In this document: one piece after another, positions 62,730 to 64,000 of the stretch | Layout of the letters: each line of letters opens with the position of its first letter | How positions within the stretch are numbered: the stretch's first letter is position 1 | The notes under the pieces: generated by a model | Seen by the model: the letters and a program-made list of their open reading frames with translations, nothing else | What the model was told of the DNA's origin: nothing | Database searches by the model: none | Program-made: the position numbers and the translations under genes | Source of the DNA: a virus | Direction: 5' to 3' (one strand) | DNA: 64,000 nt | Virus record (IMG/VR): IMGVR_UViG_3300051212_000701 | Coordinates: 1 to 64,000 of that record

Positions 62730-64000
62730 GCAAATTTTACCATTGATGCAAAAACATAAAAAGAAGCATCTGCTGTTTTTGTAATGGTAAATGAGTATGC
62801 ATCTACTGAAGATGCATTTCCAGCCGAAGGAGCTGTTCCATTTTGCCATTTAACTGTTGTACTTGCACCATCAATTGTTAATGATGTCATATATCTTGGC
62901 GTAGCATCATTTGTGTTTAAAAATAATATTGTTGCAGATTGTCCTGCTGATAAAATTGAATTTAATGTTGTTGTTGAATCACCTCTAACATTTAATATAA
63001 AGTTTGAAGTTGATGGAAGAATATAATACATAAAGCTAGAAGTTTTAAAGTTTATATTTATTGTCCCGCTTGCTCCAGCACTAACGATTGTTGTGGTTTC
63101 TGTTGCTGCAGTTAAATTACTATTAGTAGCCAGTACTCCAGTTGCGCCTGTAGGACCTGTTGGTCCTGTTGGTCCTGGAACTATTGAGTCTGCCCCAGTT
63201 GCTCCTGTGGCACCTGTAGCGCCTGTAGGACCTGTTGGTCCCTCTGTGCCTGTAGGACCTGTAGCACCTGTTGGTCCAACTATTTGTCCTGAAGAAGACC
63301 ATGAAGATCCGTCCCAAATATAAAGGTCTCCGTCTGCATCTACTATTCTTGCATCATTAACTGAGTTTCCTGTAAGTGGTAGTGTTGCAATAGTTGGTGC
63401 GCTAGCTTTTAGATTTATAGAAAGTCCTTGTGGGCCAGTTGGACCTACTGGTCCTGTTGGTCCTGTTGGTCCTGCTAAAGAGCCACCAATTTCTACCCAA
63501 ACAGAATTGTAGTAAATATACTCTCTTCCTGTTGCAGAATTAAACCAACCTTGTCCTTCATAAGGATTAGATGGAGGATTTTCTGATGTTATAGAAAATG
63601 CTCCTGCTGAACCAGTTGAGCCTGTTGCACCTGTTGGACCTGTAGGACCTGTTGGTCCTGTTGGTCCAGCAACTGTTGAATCTGCGCCTGTGGCGCCAGT
63701 AGGTCCTGTTGGTCCTGGAACTATTGAGTCTGCTCCTGTTGGACCTTCTGGACCAGCAACCCCTGTGGCACCTGTTGGACCAGTTGCTCCAGTTGCTCCT
63801 TGTGGACCTTGAATTGTTCCTACATTTTCCCATTGAGAATTAGCCTGAGACCAAACGAATAGGGATCCATTAATTAAATATCCGTCACCAACATTTCCTG
63901 TAGGGTGTGCAGATTGTAAACTTGATAAAGATGGATAAGAACCTAATATTGTTACTGCAGTTCCTGTAGCACCTGTTGAGCCTGTTGCTCCTTGTGGACC
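62726..64000 (-). CDS. Collagen-like tail fibre, 5' end cut by window
   Basis: An open frame runs from 64000 to TGA 62728-62726, 424 residues visible, no stop. It alternates collagen-like ([20 protein letters not shown]) with globular inserts that share a [12 protein letters not shown] or [19 protein letters not shown] unit (Trp-rich, lectin-like). The visible C-terminus is a non-collagenous beta domain from about 310 ([20 protein letters not shown]). A separate small gene starting at ATG 63031 is not needed. The upstream start lies beyond the window. Confidence 0.85.
   Translation of the reverse strand, partial: GPQGATGSTGATGTAVTILGSYPSLSSLQSAHPTGNVGDGYLINGSLFVWSQANSQWENVGTIQGPQGATGATGPTGATGVAGPEGPTGADSIVPGPTGPTGATGADSTVAGPTGPTGPTGPTGATGSTGSAGAFSITSENPPSNPYEGQGWFNSATGREYIYYNSVWVEIGGSLAGPTGPTGPVGPTGPQGLSINLKASAPTIATLPLTGNSVNDARIVDADGDLYIWDGSSWSSSGQIVGPTGATGPTGTEGPTGPTGATGATGATGADSIVPGPTGPTGPTGATGVLATNSNLTAATETTTIVSAGASGTININFKTSSFMYYILPSTSNFILNVRGDSTTTLNSILSAGQSATILFLNTNDATPRYMTSLTIDGASTTVKWQNGTAPSAGNASSVDAYSFTITKTADASFYVFASMVKFA

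Noticed and set aside
61833-62849. Longer frame beginning at 62849 for the glycine-rich protein
   Set aside because: Its first 40 residues are Cys-rich nonsense overlapping the fibre end; ATG 62729 with ATGA overlap is better.
62726-63031. A separate 101 aa gene starting at ATG 63031
   Set aside because: The frame is open to the window end with collagen and bead repeats and no stop, so this is the C-terminus of a longer fibre gene.

Overview
The window is an interior piece of the genome of an AT-rich, tailed (siphovirus-type) bacteriophage whose host is very probably an actinobacterium. The host call rests on a WhiB-family Fe-S regulator (9474-9794), many small zinc-ribbon proteins of the kind seen in actinophages, and apparently leaderless promoters. 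The phage call rests on a complete head and tail module with terminase, portal, protease, HK97-type capsid, tape measure and tail chaperones. An uncultured, low-GC aquatic actinobacterium is a reasonable guess but is inference. Every gene I can support lies on the minus strand, so the gene order reads from base 64000 down to base 1. Genes are packed with ATGA, TAATG and 8-20 base overlaps. Both window ends cut genes: a collagen-like fibre at the right end and an HNH nuclease at the left.

Layout in transcription order. 64000-58400: collagen-like and glycine-rich fibres, a second collagen-like fibre with a C-terminal S74 chaperone, and a LamG-like protein. 58333-49147: portal, capsid protease with scaffold-like tail, major capsid protein, head-tail connectors, major tail protein, and two tail chaperones joined by a -1 frameshift at an AAATTTA slippery site. 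49139-34001: tape measure, minor tail proteins, and a large fibre with a second S74 domain. 33917-20788: metallophosphoesterase, DnaB-like helicase, primase, ssDNA-binding protein, DnaE-type polymerase, MazG-like enzyme, RecA, two PD-(D/E)XK nucleases, RuvC-like resolvase and HTH protein. 20424-18093: small and large terminase, far from the portal. 17837-16438: five tRNAs. 16360-14263: Hsp20, SNase-like nuclease, IMP dehydrogenase/GMP reductase-like enzyme. 14211-10728: PA14 surface protein, small membrane proteins, lipoprotein and CHAP endolysin. 10571-1: accessory genes including WhiB, an Ntn-hydrolase, a secreted subtilase, a DenV-like glycosylase, thioredoxin, a host-like secreted surface protein, and three of four members of one uncharacterised protein family.

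Regulation is unusually readable. One promoter class has -35 and -10 boxes and places the start codon 6-7 bases after the -10 (leaderless). A second has an extended -10, ATGNTATAAT, followed in most cases by an untranslated leader and ribosome binding site. Several promoters are flanked or overlapped by inverted repeats that could be operators. No integrase, repressor or attachment site was seen, so lifestyle cannot be decided from this window.
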